Below, piece by piece: positions 17,495-30,418 of a stretch of 64,000 nucleotides of DNA (position 1 is the stretch's first letter; the number at the start of each line of letters is the position of its first letter). The DNA is taken from NCBI GenBank assembly GCA_964030475.1, contig CAXIPT010000002.1, forward strand, positions 20,564,425-20,628,424. The letters are read 5' to 3'. The DNA comes from Tethya wilhelma (lineage: Eukaryota; Porifera; Demospongiae; Tethyida; Tethyidae). The translations under genes and the position numbers were made by a program. The notes under the pieces were generated by a model. It saw only the letters and a list, made by a program, of their open reading frames with translations. It did not search any database and was not told the origin of the DNA.

Positions 17495-18702
17495 GTTGTC
17501 CTAGTGTAGGATGTCCCCCCTCATCTTGTCCATAGACATATATTGTCCCCCTCATCTTGTTCCCCCCAGACATTGCCCCCCCCCCTCCTTTATCTTGTAC
17601 CCCAGACATTATTCAGTAGTGAAATACACAGGAATGAGAGATCAGTACATGTTTACTGGGGAGGGACTTTGACCATGTATGCCTTTGAAGACACTTTACA
17701 AGCAGGTCGCTAGAGTGAAAGACAGGTAGACCTCAGTGATAGCCACCTTTCACAGTGACACACTGCCCACTGTAATAAAGTGCCAGGCCCAAATGCAATC
17801 GTTGTGTTTGTCATGACTGCTTCTAATGGCATTTCTCTGACTTGTCTTTTGGCTGAATGCAGTGGCTGTCACATCATGGAACTGAATGGCTGGCTTCATG
17901 CCTGGGAGCTCACCACCAGTGCCCTTACATGACTTGGTTTGGTTCTGCGCATCCATTTCTTCTTCACTTTAGTTACCAATGTCTACGCACACATATTATT
18001 ATCACTATATTATAAACAACCGTGCACACTCGAAGATTTTTTTCCCATTAACGTTAAAAATAAAAAAAATTTAAAAAATAAAATAATATAATAAAATAAG
18101 TAAATAAATAAGATAAAAAGAAAATACAGCATATGCAAACAAACCAATAAACTGACCAGTGGACAATATGATACAGAAAACCAGAGACTGGAGCACAGGA
18201 GACTAAAATAAAGCTATGGTAAAGGGTCTCCATCAATACATGCGTGGTGGAGATAAGTGTCATAAAAATCTTGAAATTATGTAACCACTGAGTCAGGAGA
18301 ACCATGCACTTGCCGAATGGGGGATGTCTTGGGAGCTAAGATGACTGGGTTTCTCTGTACAGATCTTTTTTTTTTCTTTTTACTTTTTTTTTCCTTTTTT
18401 CTCTATTCATTACAAGCTACCTGGCTGTTGTTTCGAGTTTTTTTTACCCTTCAAAGATTATAGCATTTTACTGTCAGCATGCAATATAACAGATCACCCC
18501 CATCAGTGAATTTCCAAATGATGTTAATGATGCACAAGCAGTATTTCTTAATGGGGGACAAGTCACTAGCCAATTATGTCCTCACCTCCTTCTGCATAAA
18601 CGCAATGGGCGACAAAATTACTTTAATTGCGCAGCTGAGCCTGGGAACAAGGCTAAGCTGCAGTGCAGTTTATTTTGAGGGAGGCAATTTACAGGGCAGC
18701 AC
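17495..18702. other. Non-coding stretch with C-rich repeats and poly-T
   Basis: A degenerate C-rich repeat (CCCCCTCATCTTGT) occupies 17506-17615. A long T-rich tract is at 18366-18402. If ADI1 is one continuous gene, this would be part of its intron 2. Confidence 0.45.
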
Positions 18703-19351
18703 CTAGTCAAGAGTATAAGGGAGAGTGTCGAACTACCGTACAGTGCTGTGTTACAACTGTTTAATGGGTTCACGACCTTTATAATGTATTCGTGTGCAAA
18801 AGAATGGCCTCGCACTTAAATACAAGTATGAAGCCATGCTGCAAGCTAATGCAGTGCATGAATAACATTATAAAGGTCGTGAACCTGCCAAACAGTCGTA
18901 ACACAGCACTATATATAGTCTCGCAGGCCAGACGTCCGAGAGGGGGAAAAGGACGTCTGGTAAAAGTGGCCCAGTTTTCATTTGCAATCGCAGAATGTTG
19001 TGACCTCCAATCAGATTTCAGTATTTTGTAGTTTCAAACTAATGAGGTAAAAATTCCCGCCAAATTTGAAAACAACCAACCAGATTGTTCTTGTCATGTG
19101 AGACTGTAGCGCTGTCTTATCATCGTCCAAGAACAGTCCACGTCCATAAGCTTTGTAAGACAGAACTTTCACGGTTTGTGTGTAGAAGATGGCTCAAACT
19201 CATTACTTCACACTGGAGTACGCTAAGAAGAAAGCTGCAGCTAAACTAATTTACCAGACGTCCTTTTCCCCCTCTCAGACGTCTGGCCCGTGAGACTACA
19301 GTATATAGCGGTTTGACACTCTCCCTTTACTATTATATACTCTTGACCTAG
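18703..19351. mobile_element. Palindromic MITE interrupted by a second MITE
   Basis: The ends (CTAGTCAAGAGTATAAGG and TACTCTTGACCTAG) are inverted repeats. Longer arms, 18721-18790 and 18867-18915 plus 19300-19340, share GGGAGAGTGTC, GTGCTGTGTTAC and GACCTTTATAATGT in opposite orientations. The right arm is broken by the element at 18916-19298. No clear target duplication. It lies just downstream of ADI1 exon 2. Confidence 0.8.
18916..19298. mobile_element. 383-bp MITE, TAGTCTCGC family, nested
   Basis: The ends TAGTCTCGCAGGCCAGACGTC and its near-perfect inverse flank a ~300-bp AT-rich core. Each end also contains its own small hairpin (CCAGACGTCC...GGACGTCTGG). The flanks CACTATATA and CAGTATATA match at 8 of 9 positions, so a 9-bp target duplication is likely. 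The same ends occur at 49985 and 53433. Confidence 0.85.
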
Positions 19352-19414
19352 CATATGAACGTATAGTCAATTAATACAGACATGGGGGGATGTTGGTAAA
19401 TTAAAATAATTAAC

Positions 19415-19726
19415 CTTTTGTTCGTAGTTCGGGAGTTTGTCTGGTGATACAGTGATGGTGTCCATATAGGTGTAGCCTCTGGCTGTTCGGAGCTCTTGCA
19501 GTTTGCTGTCCTCTTCAGCTTTGTCAGCATCAAGCTGGAACAGCACAAACACACACTTGATACCATTTCATCTTGTCATTGTGTATCTTATTCTACGACT
19601 GCAAACCTTCCAATAGAGCACTCCTAAAGAAGCTAACTGTTGAATAGGAACATCCTCTCGTCCTTCCAGTCTGTGCTCAAGGCGCTGATCGCCTGGGAGG
19701 CTGTCCATGTACCACGCACGAGGCAT
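19415..19726 (-). CDS. ADI1: Acireductone dioxygenase, 5' exons (gene split in the scaffold)
   Basis: Exons 19726-19607 and 19534-19415 encode residues 1-80, beginning MPRAWYMDSLPGDQRLEHRL and ending KLPNYEQK. Each exon is exactly 120 nt and in phase 0, so the frame continues directly into [12 protein letters not shown] at 10152. Together the two parts give about 180 residues, the usual ADI1 length. The 9.3-kb separation contains other genes on unrelated contigs, which is most simply a scaffolding error. The donor after exon 2 is GTTAAT. Confidence 0.93.
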
Positions 19727-19910
19727 CTATATAAAATATCATTTCAAACTATATACAACCGTGAATTCACCGGTCCATATCAGCTTCTCTATGTATTCTA
19801 ACGAACCTCTTATTTCTGGTCAGTAGTAGAAGGTTCTGGGCTGGGCTCACTGGACTGTGCTGGCTTTAGAGCTGCCTTTATTACAGGTACTCTACAAAAG
19901 GTTCCAGCTA

Positions 19911-20078
19911 TAGAGCGGGTGCAATCAACGTCATCAAAAACCGGAAGTATTTTGAGTGATACTAGAAATAGTTATTTTTGCCATACGGAAGTAAATGACA
20001 GCTGCTCGTTTCTCCGTATTGCTCTGTACATTTTTGCCATACGGAAGTGACTCATTTTACGTAATTGCACCCGCTCTA
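19911..20078. mobile_element. 168-bp MITE upstream of ADI1
   Basis: TAGAGCGGGTGCAAT and ATTGCACCCGCTCTA form perfect terminal inverted repeats. The interior has three copies of CGGAAGT, the core of an ETS/GABP site, so the element brings regulatory-like motifs to the ADI1 upstream region. Confidence 0.75.
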
Positions 20079-20208
20079 TTTGGTGCGCGTAGTAGTAAAT
20101 ATATTGCGCAATAATTAGTCCAAACTATATATATAGACCTTATGCGGCGTCACGACTTAGAAACCGCGCATGCGTTGCTAATGCCGCCATTTTGAAGGGC
20201 AAATTTAG

Positions 20209-20801
20209 CGTGGAAGTACAAAAAAGTGACAGAATTTTTGCAGTAAAACCCTGGAGACACACAGTCAACTTACATACGCTCGATTACCTTCACTCAGAGA
20301 GCCCTACAGACTTGCAAAGTGATCCTTGAGCAGCGGCAGCTAAAACAGCTAGCAGACGGTGACAAAAATTGTAGTTCTTGGCTCTGTATCATAATCTTTG
20401 TCGCGTGGTTGGTACTATTGCTTCCACGCTCTGGGCTAGCTATATTCTGTCTTGGTAGTTGTGAATCACAAAAAAGGCCTAATCATACAAAATGCACTAT
20501 CAGTACACTTGTAAAGCAACGATTTGTTTGTTTCCGTATGTCAGCCATTGTATTTTTGCCCTATGAAAGTCGTGACGCAATACAACGTAATTGCATAAAA
20601 GAGGTCTATAATTGACGACCCGTACCATCTACGTTGCTATAACAACGATTCAAAACCCTGAGGCACCACAATGGCTGTGCAGCTCTGTAAGAGTGACGGT
20701 ACCCTGGTGCAGTCTCCACCGCCTCCAGAGCTGCGCAATCTACCTCGAGTGAAGATCAGGAATGAGCCGCCGCATACGACACCGACTCACCACGGCAAGA
20801 A
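20209..20801. repeat. Contig-overlap duplicate of 20803-21398
   Basis: Every base appears to repeat in 20803-21398 after the single N at 20802. It includes a second copy of the first exon of the coiled-coil gene (ATG at 20671). The first copy is cut at the N. Read as an unmerged contig overlap. Confidence 0.85.
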
Positions 20802-21266
20802 NAGCGTGGAAGTACAAAAAAGTGACAGAATTTTTGCAGTAAAACCCTGGAGACACACAGTCAACTTACATACGCTCGATTACCTTCACTCAGAGAGCCC
20901 TACAGACTTGCAAAGTGATCCTTGAGCAGCGGCAGCTAAAACAGCTAGCAGACGGTGACAAAAATTGTAGTTCTTGGCTCTGTATCATAATCTTTGTCGC
21001 GTGGTTGGTACTATTGCTTCCACGCTCTGGGCTAGCTATATTCTGTCTTGGTAGTTGTGAATCACAAAAAAGGCCTAATCATACAAAATGCACTATCAGT
21101 ACACTTGTAAAGCAACGATTTGTTTGTTTCCGTATGTCAGCCATTGTATTTTTGCCCTATGAAAGTCGTGACGCAATACAACGTAATTGCATAAAAGAGG
21201 TCTATAATTGACGACCCGTACCATCTACGTTGCTATAACAACGATTCAAAACCCTGAGGCACCACA

Positions 21267-22029
21267 ATGGCTGTGCAGCTCTGTAAGAGTGACGGTACCC
21301 TGGTGCAGTCTCCACCGCCTCCAGAGCTGCGCAATCTACCTCGAGTGAAGATCAGGAATGAGCCGCCGCATACGACACCGACTCACCACGGCAAGAAAAT
21401 CTCGGCCAGATCCGATTCACACTACGCATGTGCAGAACCAGAGAGAGAAGAAGTTTGGAAAAGCAACTATAAGAGGTAGCTGCTACGCACATTTCAATAA
21501 GTGTTGCATAGCAATACACATGTATGTAGCCTGGCTGCCGTCACACACCCACAAATATTTGTCTAGGCGAAGCATCCAGTTCTCTCAGTGTGGTTTCCAT
21601 GGTGTCTCTCATCAACCTTATCAAGATGTTGGTCACGTGATCCTTGATGACAGGAGACTGTTGACGGAAGGGCTGGGACATAACGGCAGCAAAGACGAAC
21701 AGGTTTCATTAGTGCAGCTCTTAATTTTCGATATTTACTGATTATAATATCACTTTAATTGGAACAGTCCAATAATGATCCACTCCAAACAAGTCCACCC
21801 GCTCCAGCCCAGCAGCAGCTGCCGACTCAGCCCCCTCCCCTCTTATCCTCCCCCTACCGAGTGAAGCTGCGGGCCAAGACCCCCTCCCAGTTCCCCACGG
21901 AGCTGGCCAGTCTAGACAGTCAGTTGTATGATGTAGACATCCAATTAGAGCTCATTAGAAAGGGGAGGGGCCTCTTTCGACTCATGAAAGAGAAGGAAAC
22001 AGAGAAAGTGAGCAAAACACTATATGGTG

Positions 22030-22078
<49 letters not shown>

Positions 22079-23389
22079 CAGTTTTTATTGTCACCTGCCT
22101 TAAAATCTAAGCAGCCAGCCCAGCCCGTGTGGGTTTATGAGTGGACTAATGTACAGAGCTAGGTTTTAAAAATGTATTAAAAATGAGGAGACAAAGATGA
22201 CTGTTAATAATTAGCTACAAATGATTGGGATGAATAAAGACAATAGTTGACTTGACAGTAAATAAACTATGTGATCGATGACTGAAATAATTATGTTGTA
22301 ATCCAATTAATTATCCAATTTGAGTGGTAGAACTTCTCCCCTTTTTTTTCATGCATGCACACACACATTACATTGCACATTGAGTTGAGTCAAAATGGTG
22401 CACACCAATCTTATAGGTTAGTAGTTGTTATCTTTCTGTTTGCCTAGCAAGAGAGTGAGGAGTGGCAGAGTCTAGTGGAGGAGAGGGCACAGAGAGAGGA
22501 GTGGATTGAGCCAGATGCCGTGTCTGACATCAGCCTCACTGACAGCCAGACCTCAATGGAGGAAGTGCCAGTAGCTGAGAGCAACCCAGACCTCCAGCCA
22601 CCCCAGACAAAGAGAGGGTAAGACATCAGACATGATAATTGTGAAATATATTATGTGGTGGAATTTGCCAGCTGTGTGTAGTACCATCAACTATGTTCAC
22701 CTAGCCTCGTAAACCAGGCCCTCCCCGCAAAGCTTATTGCCCACACTTAGCAATAAGCATATTATAGCAGGGAGGGTCTGGTTTAGGCTAATGTTCACCT
22801 GCTGTGTTTCCCTCCAGCTCCGTAGCAGTTGAGAGCCAGTCTCTGGCTGAGAGCACAGAGCTGCTCCCTGAGACACAAGATGAGCTCACAGAGGGTGAGG
22901 ACCAACTCACAGCAATGGATGGTGGGGGACTTCACTCATCAGACGGCATCATGTAAGATAGCAGGCCTCTTAAATCATCAGCTCACCAAACTTGTGCAAT
23001 ACCAAGTAAATTTGTATTTTGGCATTATTGGCCACTACATTCTTTATATGTGGTGGTGGTTGGGGGGGGAGGGTGTAAAAAACTGTTTGGTAATTTGAAA
23101 AATAATTCACCAATTCATCAAATTTACCCACTAAATGGTTTACATACTTGTTGTATGTGTGTATTGTGTGTCCCCCCCCCCCACAGTAGTCAGTGGTACC
23201 GCAGGCTGTGTGTGCTGGTGTGGGTGCTGCAGGCCATGAAGATGGAGTCACCTGACTTCATGAACATTCCCTTCTCCAAATGCTGGTCCCTCGACCATCC
23301 ACTCCCTGATGAGCACCAAGGTCAAAGATTAGCAGAGAGGAGACGTAAGACTCAGCACTACTATGAGGCAAACATTGCCAAACCCCACA

Positions 23390-23454
<65 letters not shown>

Positions 23455-23485
23455 NNNNNNNNNNNNNNNNNNNNNNNNNNNNNNN

Positions 23486-23534
<49 letters not shown>

Positions 23535-25607
23535 ATTTAGAGTAAGTGGCTGTCACAATCATAGTATGTTTGCTGCGTAGATTGCTCAAGCAACAGCTCA
23601 TCTTCGTAGCAAGGTCCTTCGTCCTCCCATTGGTCTGGAGAGTGTGCTCTCTCAGGCCACACCCACTGTGAACAGAGGGATGGAGGAATGGAGGGAGGAC
23701 CCTCACCAGACGGAGCATCTCCTCTCTCACCTCTCAGGTGTGTTAGACTGCAACAATCCCACTAGGAATGGCTATAAATGCTGTAATATTATAATGGCTA
23801 TAGGGAGAACATTAAATTTTCTTCTTTTTTTTCTTTTCTTTTTTTTTTTTTTTCCCACTAAATCAACAACTTTAATCTTGAGCATAGTTTGTACATGGCA
23901 TTTCAATGGCCACTGTTGCTGCAGAACCATTTTGGTCTCCAAATGTGATGCTCTCCAAGTACTAATATATTCTATGCCCATCCTCTTACAGTAGACCAAG
24001 GAGCCAGGAAGTCTCGTGGCCAATCGGGCTACCGTCCTCCCAGCAGGCTGGAGGAGGAGAGAATGAGAAGGCAAAAGAAACTCACAGTATGTTACCTTCA
24101 TTATGTGTGTTGCCTAGCAACCATCATCAGTCTACCATAAATAATTTGGTTGGAAGCAATGTACATAGCACCTGATAGACACCAAGAGATTAGGGTAAAG
24201 GATACTGCAGTGTGAGGGTCTTCTGTGTGTGAACTATCCATGGATGACCCACTGATATGAGGCTTCCTTTTGCAGCCACTTCAGATGCAAAACCTGACGA
24301 CTCTCTTGGAAGAGGAGTTGAACTACTCCAAGAAGCAGTCTAGATCTAGGATCAATGCCATCTTGAAGGAGGCTGACAAGGCCCGACAGAAGAAGGTAGC
24401 TAGCTCCTCTAGTGTCTTTCTCAAGGTGCTCAACTTGTGGACGACCTCCCCTTAGGTTCAAGATGATGTTCCTCCCAAGATGAAGGGGGTGTGGCAGCTT
24501 CCTCCGATATCCCTGGACATTGGCTCCGTGAAGAGGCAGTTCTCGGAGGCTGAGGAGGGACGTAGGATGGTGGTCCATGAGCAGCTCACAGCCATGGAGA
24601 GGTAGAGGACACAGTAAACTACAGTCACTCACACAGTGTAGTTCATCACCACTGTTAGTACCAGTATGGTAGTACCATTGCCTCATACCCAGGCCTTCTC
24701 TGTGTGGTTTAATTTTTAACTTGGGGAAGAATTAAACGCGGGGGATCAAGGCTAGGGAACGAGGCTGGTAGTACATACTGGTTAGGAATGGTACAACTAG
24801 TTTTTTGTAACACTTTAGCATGAAAATAATCTCTAACATAGTGTTTATCGCTGCCCTGTGAGTTACCCAGAACTACGCACACTCACCTCTCTGTACAGGG
24901 ATCGCAAGCAGGCCATTCAGCAGCGGTTCTCCTCCCTCCGTGTGTCGGGGAACATGTGGCAGGACCTGGCCGTGATGAGGGAGGGGGTCCACATCGAGAC
25001 GACAGCCATGGCTAGGAAGAGACTCCTCATGAACTACGAGTGGTACCCTCTGCTCCTGGACACACTCCCACCTCCAGTTAAAGCCCACCCTTATTGCAAG
25101 CGACTCCTGGGCATCTTATCGGAGCTGGCCAGCCACATGAGAGAGGTGGGGCCAGCCAGGATGTCCAGGAGGAGACTGATACAGGTGCTGGCCACACTCA
25201 GGCCGTGGGAACTGAGGTCACCAGAGGTCTCTGACGCAGTGGAGGTGAGGAAAGAGGGAGAGGGTAGTCACACCTTCTCTCTTTGATAAACACCTTCGTT
25301 GATAAATGCACCATGCAGCACACACTCTTATTGTTCAATAAACACCTTTGTTAATACAGGCACACACACTTTCATTTTACCACACACACACACACACATC
25401 TACACACACACATACACCTACAGTTTTTGATACGACATGTGATTTACATTGTAGCAGATGACTATGAGAAATGGTTGGAGCAGCATTCTCTCTCCTACCA
25501 AGCCAAACATTCACCTCTCAGGACCACCGGAGCAGCACAGTGATGTAGATATTCTTAGAACAGAACAATCACATCCTCTCTTTTTATTTTGTAATTGTTG
25601 GTATTAA
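21267..25607 (+). CDS. Large coiled-coil protein, possibly CCDC60-like
   Basis: Twelve exons join in frame: 21267-21475, 21567-21702, 21768-22007, 22448-22617, 22818-22952, 23187-23391, 23581-23737, 23992-24086, 24276-24395, 24456-24601, 24899-25244 and 25458-25607, about 700 residues. The N-terminal third is Pro/Gln rich and acidic (PPAPAQQQLPTQPPPLLSSP). The C-terminal half is charged and helical: LEEELNYSKKQSRSRINAIL, EEGRRMVVHEQLTAMERDRK. It ends in a Trp- and Pro-containing module (YEWYPLLLDTLPPP, LATLRPWELRSPEVSDAVE). That last module recalls the C-terminus of coiled-coil protein CCDC60, but this is from memory and tentative. No enzyme motif, signal peptide or membrane segment. A (GT)n repeat with a 31-base gap lies just after exon 6. 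Confidence 0.7.
22702..22790. mobile_element. 89-bp hairpin MITE with a perfect 9-bp target duplication
   Basis: TAGCCTCGTAAACCAGGCC pairs with GGTCTGGTTTAGGCTA around a short loop. The flanks are ATGTTCACC on both sides (22693-22701 and 22791-22799). The element lies in an intron of the coiled-coil gene. The left half recurs near 27587 and 29349. Confidence 0.85.
23390..23532. repeat. (GT)n microsatellite containing a 31-base gap
   Basis: GT repeats flank the run of Ns at 23455-23485. The donor of coiled-coil exon 6 (AAG/GTGTGTGT) lies in the repeat itself. Confidence 0.9.
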
Positions 25608-25780
25608 ATTAATAGTAATTAAGTTCAGGTTGTATGTAAAATTTGTGAATGTCAAAAATAATTAATAATTTTGTGTATGCATACAAAATACTGCAAAAAT
25701 AAAAATGGTCCAATAGCTGTACGTATGTATGTATGTATAGCACCATCCACCCTCGGTTTCAATTCATCCCCACCAGTGTC

Positions 25781-26541
25781 CTATCTGAGGTTCTCATAGA
25801 GCTCCTCTCCCCCTACATCCTCCCCCTCATCCGGCATGAAATTCACATAGAGGGGTTGCTCTTCCTCTCCCTCGACTTGTTGCTGGGGGGTCGATGTACC
25901 ACCACTCCCTGGGGACACAGTGCTAACCGATGCTACATTGAGTGACTTATGTCGTGGTTTAGGCTGTGGGCTTGTCTTGGTGAAAGTGACTTCATCGTTT
26001 CTCCTCGGAGAGGTGTTGGCCCTCCCAGTCTCCTTCCTGTCTGTGTTGGAGGGGAGGGCCAGCCTCCCAGAATCGTCGTAGGGAAGGTTTATGTACTTGT
26101 GTAGCTGGTTGCTCGGCTCAGACTGGTGTTTCAGTGTCGGTGATGGTGGGGTGCCGCTGGTCATGAGGCTCTCCAAGCCCGCGGTGTGACCGGACTTCAT
26201 GTAGATGTACTGGTCGTCTTCTGAGCTCTCCAAGTTGTGAGGCGGTCGACTGTGTTCAACATAGTTATAGTCACCCTCGCTCTCATTCTTCACCGACGAC
26301 CCTTGAAACTTAGCAATGTTGTAATATTCATCTTGAGCACCATTGGCAGCACCTCCTAAGAACTGCTCTATGTTCTCCCTGCCATCTTCGGGTGATTCTA
26401 ATTGAAGAGCACCTGCTCCTTGAGATGAACTGGGTTGTTCAAGATTCACATAGAGAGGTTTCTGAGAAGGTTTGTCACCGGCTGCCACTGTTGTGTCTTT
26501 GTTCATTCTGATACTCTCAATGGTTTCACTGTTGTAGTATG

Positions 26542-26572
<31 letters not shown>

Positions 26573-27820
26573 CAACTACAATAATAATTCATCGGCAGTA
26601 TATGGATGAAAGGTCACAATTCATGAATATCATTATCATACATTAACTCACACTAGCTACCAACAACACCTTCCCCTATGCCCCTAGCTCTTCCTTACCG
26701 TGAGTGTAAGGTCAAACGGGAGAGCCTGGGAACGAGTCCAACCTTTACCTACTGTATTAACGTGGCCTCTTACATCCATGCAGGCAAGGCCAATGTAATA
26801 TAGCACACCAAACAAGTAAGGTGCAGCAGCAGCCTCCCTCCCTCCCTTCATTACTTACATCAATCATCTCCTGTGTCTCCTTGTCCTCCAGGAACACCTG
26901 GGGGGTCACGTACTCCTCTTGTGTCATCTGTCTGGCCACCGGGGGGTGCTGGGGGGCCGGAGAATGGGAGCGGGGGGATCGAGAACCACCAACTGCCGCT
27001 GTGGTTGATGATGATGACGTGGTGTTGTGTGTTGGAGTGAGGCCGGCTGGTTTAGGAAGGACCGCCGGCTTCTTAGATGGGGGAGGGGGTGTGGGACGAC
27101 TACAAGGAGATGGTTGAAGGTCACATGATCACCATATTACATACAGTACGAGACATTGAATCCACCAATAATAGTTTGAGCACCATTTTGTCAAGTTTAC
27201 AAGCTCACCCACCAACTAGCTGGCCAGCAATAAGACACTTTCTAGTATGTTTGATAAAATACACTCACTTTATTAAGAGAGCTGAGGGTTCGAAGGGCTC
27301 AACGTAGATGTCCTGACCCCCCACATCATCACAGCTGTCCTGGATGTCCCCCATACTCTTGGAGGGACGGATGGACCCCGCTGAACTCATGGGGACGTAG
27401 CCCTTCTCCCTGGAAACACACACACACAAACACACAGAGAGAGAATCAAACAAACTTGATTTGGGTAATTGTGGTAAAGTAAACTATGGGGGGAAATGGA
27501 GGCAGTCACTACCTGCACTAGTTGAATTTAGTTATGTAATGTGGAATTCCAGCACTACACATTCTACCCAGCAGCACTGATCATGCTAGCCTCGTAAACC
27601 AGGCCCTCCCCGCTATAACACACACACACTAATGACATTACTGGTCGTACTTCATTGACTCGGAGATGACAGCGGGAGGGGTGATTGATCTCTGGAGGGC
27701 TGTCTCCCGATGGGAGGGGGACACACCCAGTCTCTCCGTGACAACTACTGGAGCCTGCTCCTTCAAGATGTACTGATCACGACTCTTGGTGCCATTGCTG
27801 GCAGCTTCTACTTTTATCTT

Positions 27821-27897
<77 letters not shown>

Positions 27898-28268
27898 ATC
27901 AAGTCCCCAAAAGGCAACTCTACAANCTTCATGTAGATGTACTGGTCGTCTTCTGAGCTCTCCAAGTTGTGAGGCGGTCGACTGTGTTCAACATAGTTAT
28001 AGTCACCCTCGCTCTCATTCTTCACCGACGACCCTTGAAACTTAGCAATGTTGTAATATTCATCTTGAGCACCATTGGCAGCACCTCCTAAGAACTGCTC
28101 TATGTTCTCCCTGCCATCTTCGGGTGATTCTAATTGAAGAGCACCTGCTCCTTGAGATGAACTGGGTTGTTCAAGATTCACATAGAGAGGTTTCTGAGAA
28201 GGTTTGTCACCGGCTGCCACTGTTGTGTCTTTGTTCATTCTGATACTCTCAATGGTTTCACTGTTGTN

Positions 28269-28335
<67 letters not shown>

Positions 28336-29582
28336 AACTACAATAATAATTCATCGGCAGTATATGGATGAAAGGTCACAATTCATGAATATCATTATCA
28401 TACATTAACTCACACTAGCTACCAACAACACCTTCCCCTATGCCCCTAGCTCTTCCTTACCGTGAGTGTAAGGTCAAACGGGAGAGCCTGGGAACGAGTC
28501 CAACCTTTACCTACTGTATTAACGTGGCCTCTTACATCCATGCAGGCAAGGCCAATGTAATATAGCACACCAAACAAGTAAGGTGCAGCAGCAGCCTCCC
28601 TCCCTCCCTTCATTACTTACATCAATCATCTCCTGTGTCTCCTTGTCCTCCAGGAACACCTGGGGGGTCACGTACTCCTCTTGTGTCATCTGTCTGGCCA
28701 CCGGGGGGTGCTGGGGGGCCGGAGAATGGGAGCGGGGGGATCGAGAACCACCAACTGCCGCTGTGGTTGATGATGATGACGTGGTGTTGTGTGTTGGAGT
28801 GAGGCCGGCTGGTTTAGGAAGGACCGCCGGCTTCTTAGATGGGGGAGGGGGTGTGGGACGACTACAAGGAGATGGTTGAAGGTCACATGATCACCATATT
28901 ACATACAGTACGAGACATTGAATCCACCAATAATAGTTTGAGCACCATTTTGTCAAGTTTACAAGCTCACCCACCAACTAGCTGGCCAGCAATAAGACAC
29001 TTTCTAGTATGTTTGATAAAATACACTCACTTTATTAAGAGAGCTGAGGGTTCGAAGGGCTCAACGTAGATGTCCTGACCCCCCACATCATCACAGCTGT
29101 CCTGGATGTCCCCCATACTCTTGGAGGGACGGATGGACCCCGCTGAACTCATGGGGACGTAGCCCTTCTCCCTGGAAACACACACACACAAACACACAGA
29201 GAGAGAATCAAACAAACTTGATTTGGGTAATTGTGGTAAAGTAAACTATGGGGGGAAATGGAGGCAGTCACTACCTGCACTAGTTGAATTTAGTTATGTA
29301 ATGTGGAATTCCAGCACTACACATTCTACCCAGCAGCACTGATCATGCTAGCCTCGTAAACCAGGCCCTCCCCGCTATAACACACACACACTAATGACAT
29401 TACTGGTCGTACTTCATTGACTCGGAGATGACAGCGGGAGGGGTGATTGATCTCTGGAGGGCTGTCTCCCGATGGGAGGGGGACACACCCAGTCTCTCCG
29501 TGACAACTACTGGAGCCTGCTCCTTCAAGATGTACTGATCACGACTCTTGGTGCCATTGCTGGCAGCTTCTACTTTTATCTT

Positions 29583-29623
<41 letters not shown>

Positions 29624-30354
29624 ATCAAGTCCCCAAAAGGCAACTCTACAACCACCACTAAAGTCCATCTGGTTTGAGAATGCCAGTAGAAAAAATCGAA
29701 TAACTTTCTTTTTATCAAGGTGTAGGAAGTTGGAAAAGCAACCAAAAGAACGGGGAGAATGAGCACTTTCTAATGATGCTTGAAATTTTGAAATTGGTCT
29801 AACTAGTCAAAAGTTAGCTACTTTGTCCCATAAGAAAAGTATTGCCTGAATCACATTATTTCACTTCCAGCGCCATTTTCAAACCAGATGGACTTTAGCC
29901 ATACCTTCTCCTTCTCCTTCTCCACACTGCCGGTGAGGTCCTTGTGGTCTAACGTGGTGATGGCGTCACTTTCCGTCGTCATTGGCTTGAATGACTGTAC
30001 AGCATATCACATTACAGATCACATGACTAATGGTACATACAAGATGAGAGTGAGGCTAGTCCCCTACCTGGCTCTTCCCTCTAGCTCGACGAAAGACAAG
30101 ACACACACACAGACAGAGACAGAGGAACAGGACAACCGCCACTGCCACACCTCCAACTGCTATTCCAATTATAGCACCCGTTGAAAGAGAATTACCCCTA
30201 TAATAATAGTTATAATTAATTATGTACTGTGATGTGCCCACTGTGGTAGGATTATGTGGTGACTCACATTGGTGCACATGTTCCTGTGGCACTACTTTGA
30301 ACACCATCGGAACACTCCATGCCACTCGACTCTCCTCCAGTCCCACTGGCCACC

Positions 30355-30418
<64 letters not shown>

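Noticed and set aside
17750..17956. Minus-strand frame starting MDAQNQTKSCKG
   Set aside because: It has donor-like sites but no matched acceptor and no recognisable family. A contig break lies between it and the only nearby exon.
18054..18305. Hydrophobic minus-strand frame of 83 codons
   Set aside because: AT-rich, with aromatic and hydrophobic codons expected from base composition; no splice or start context.
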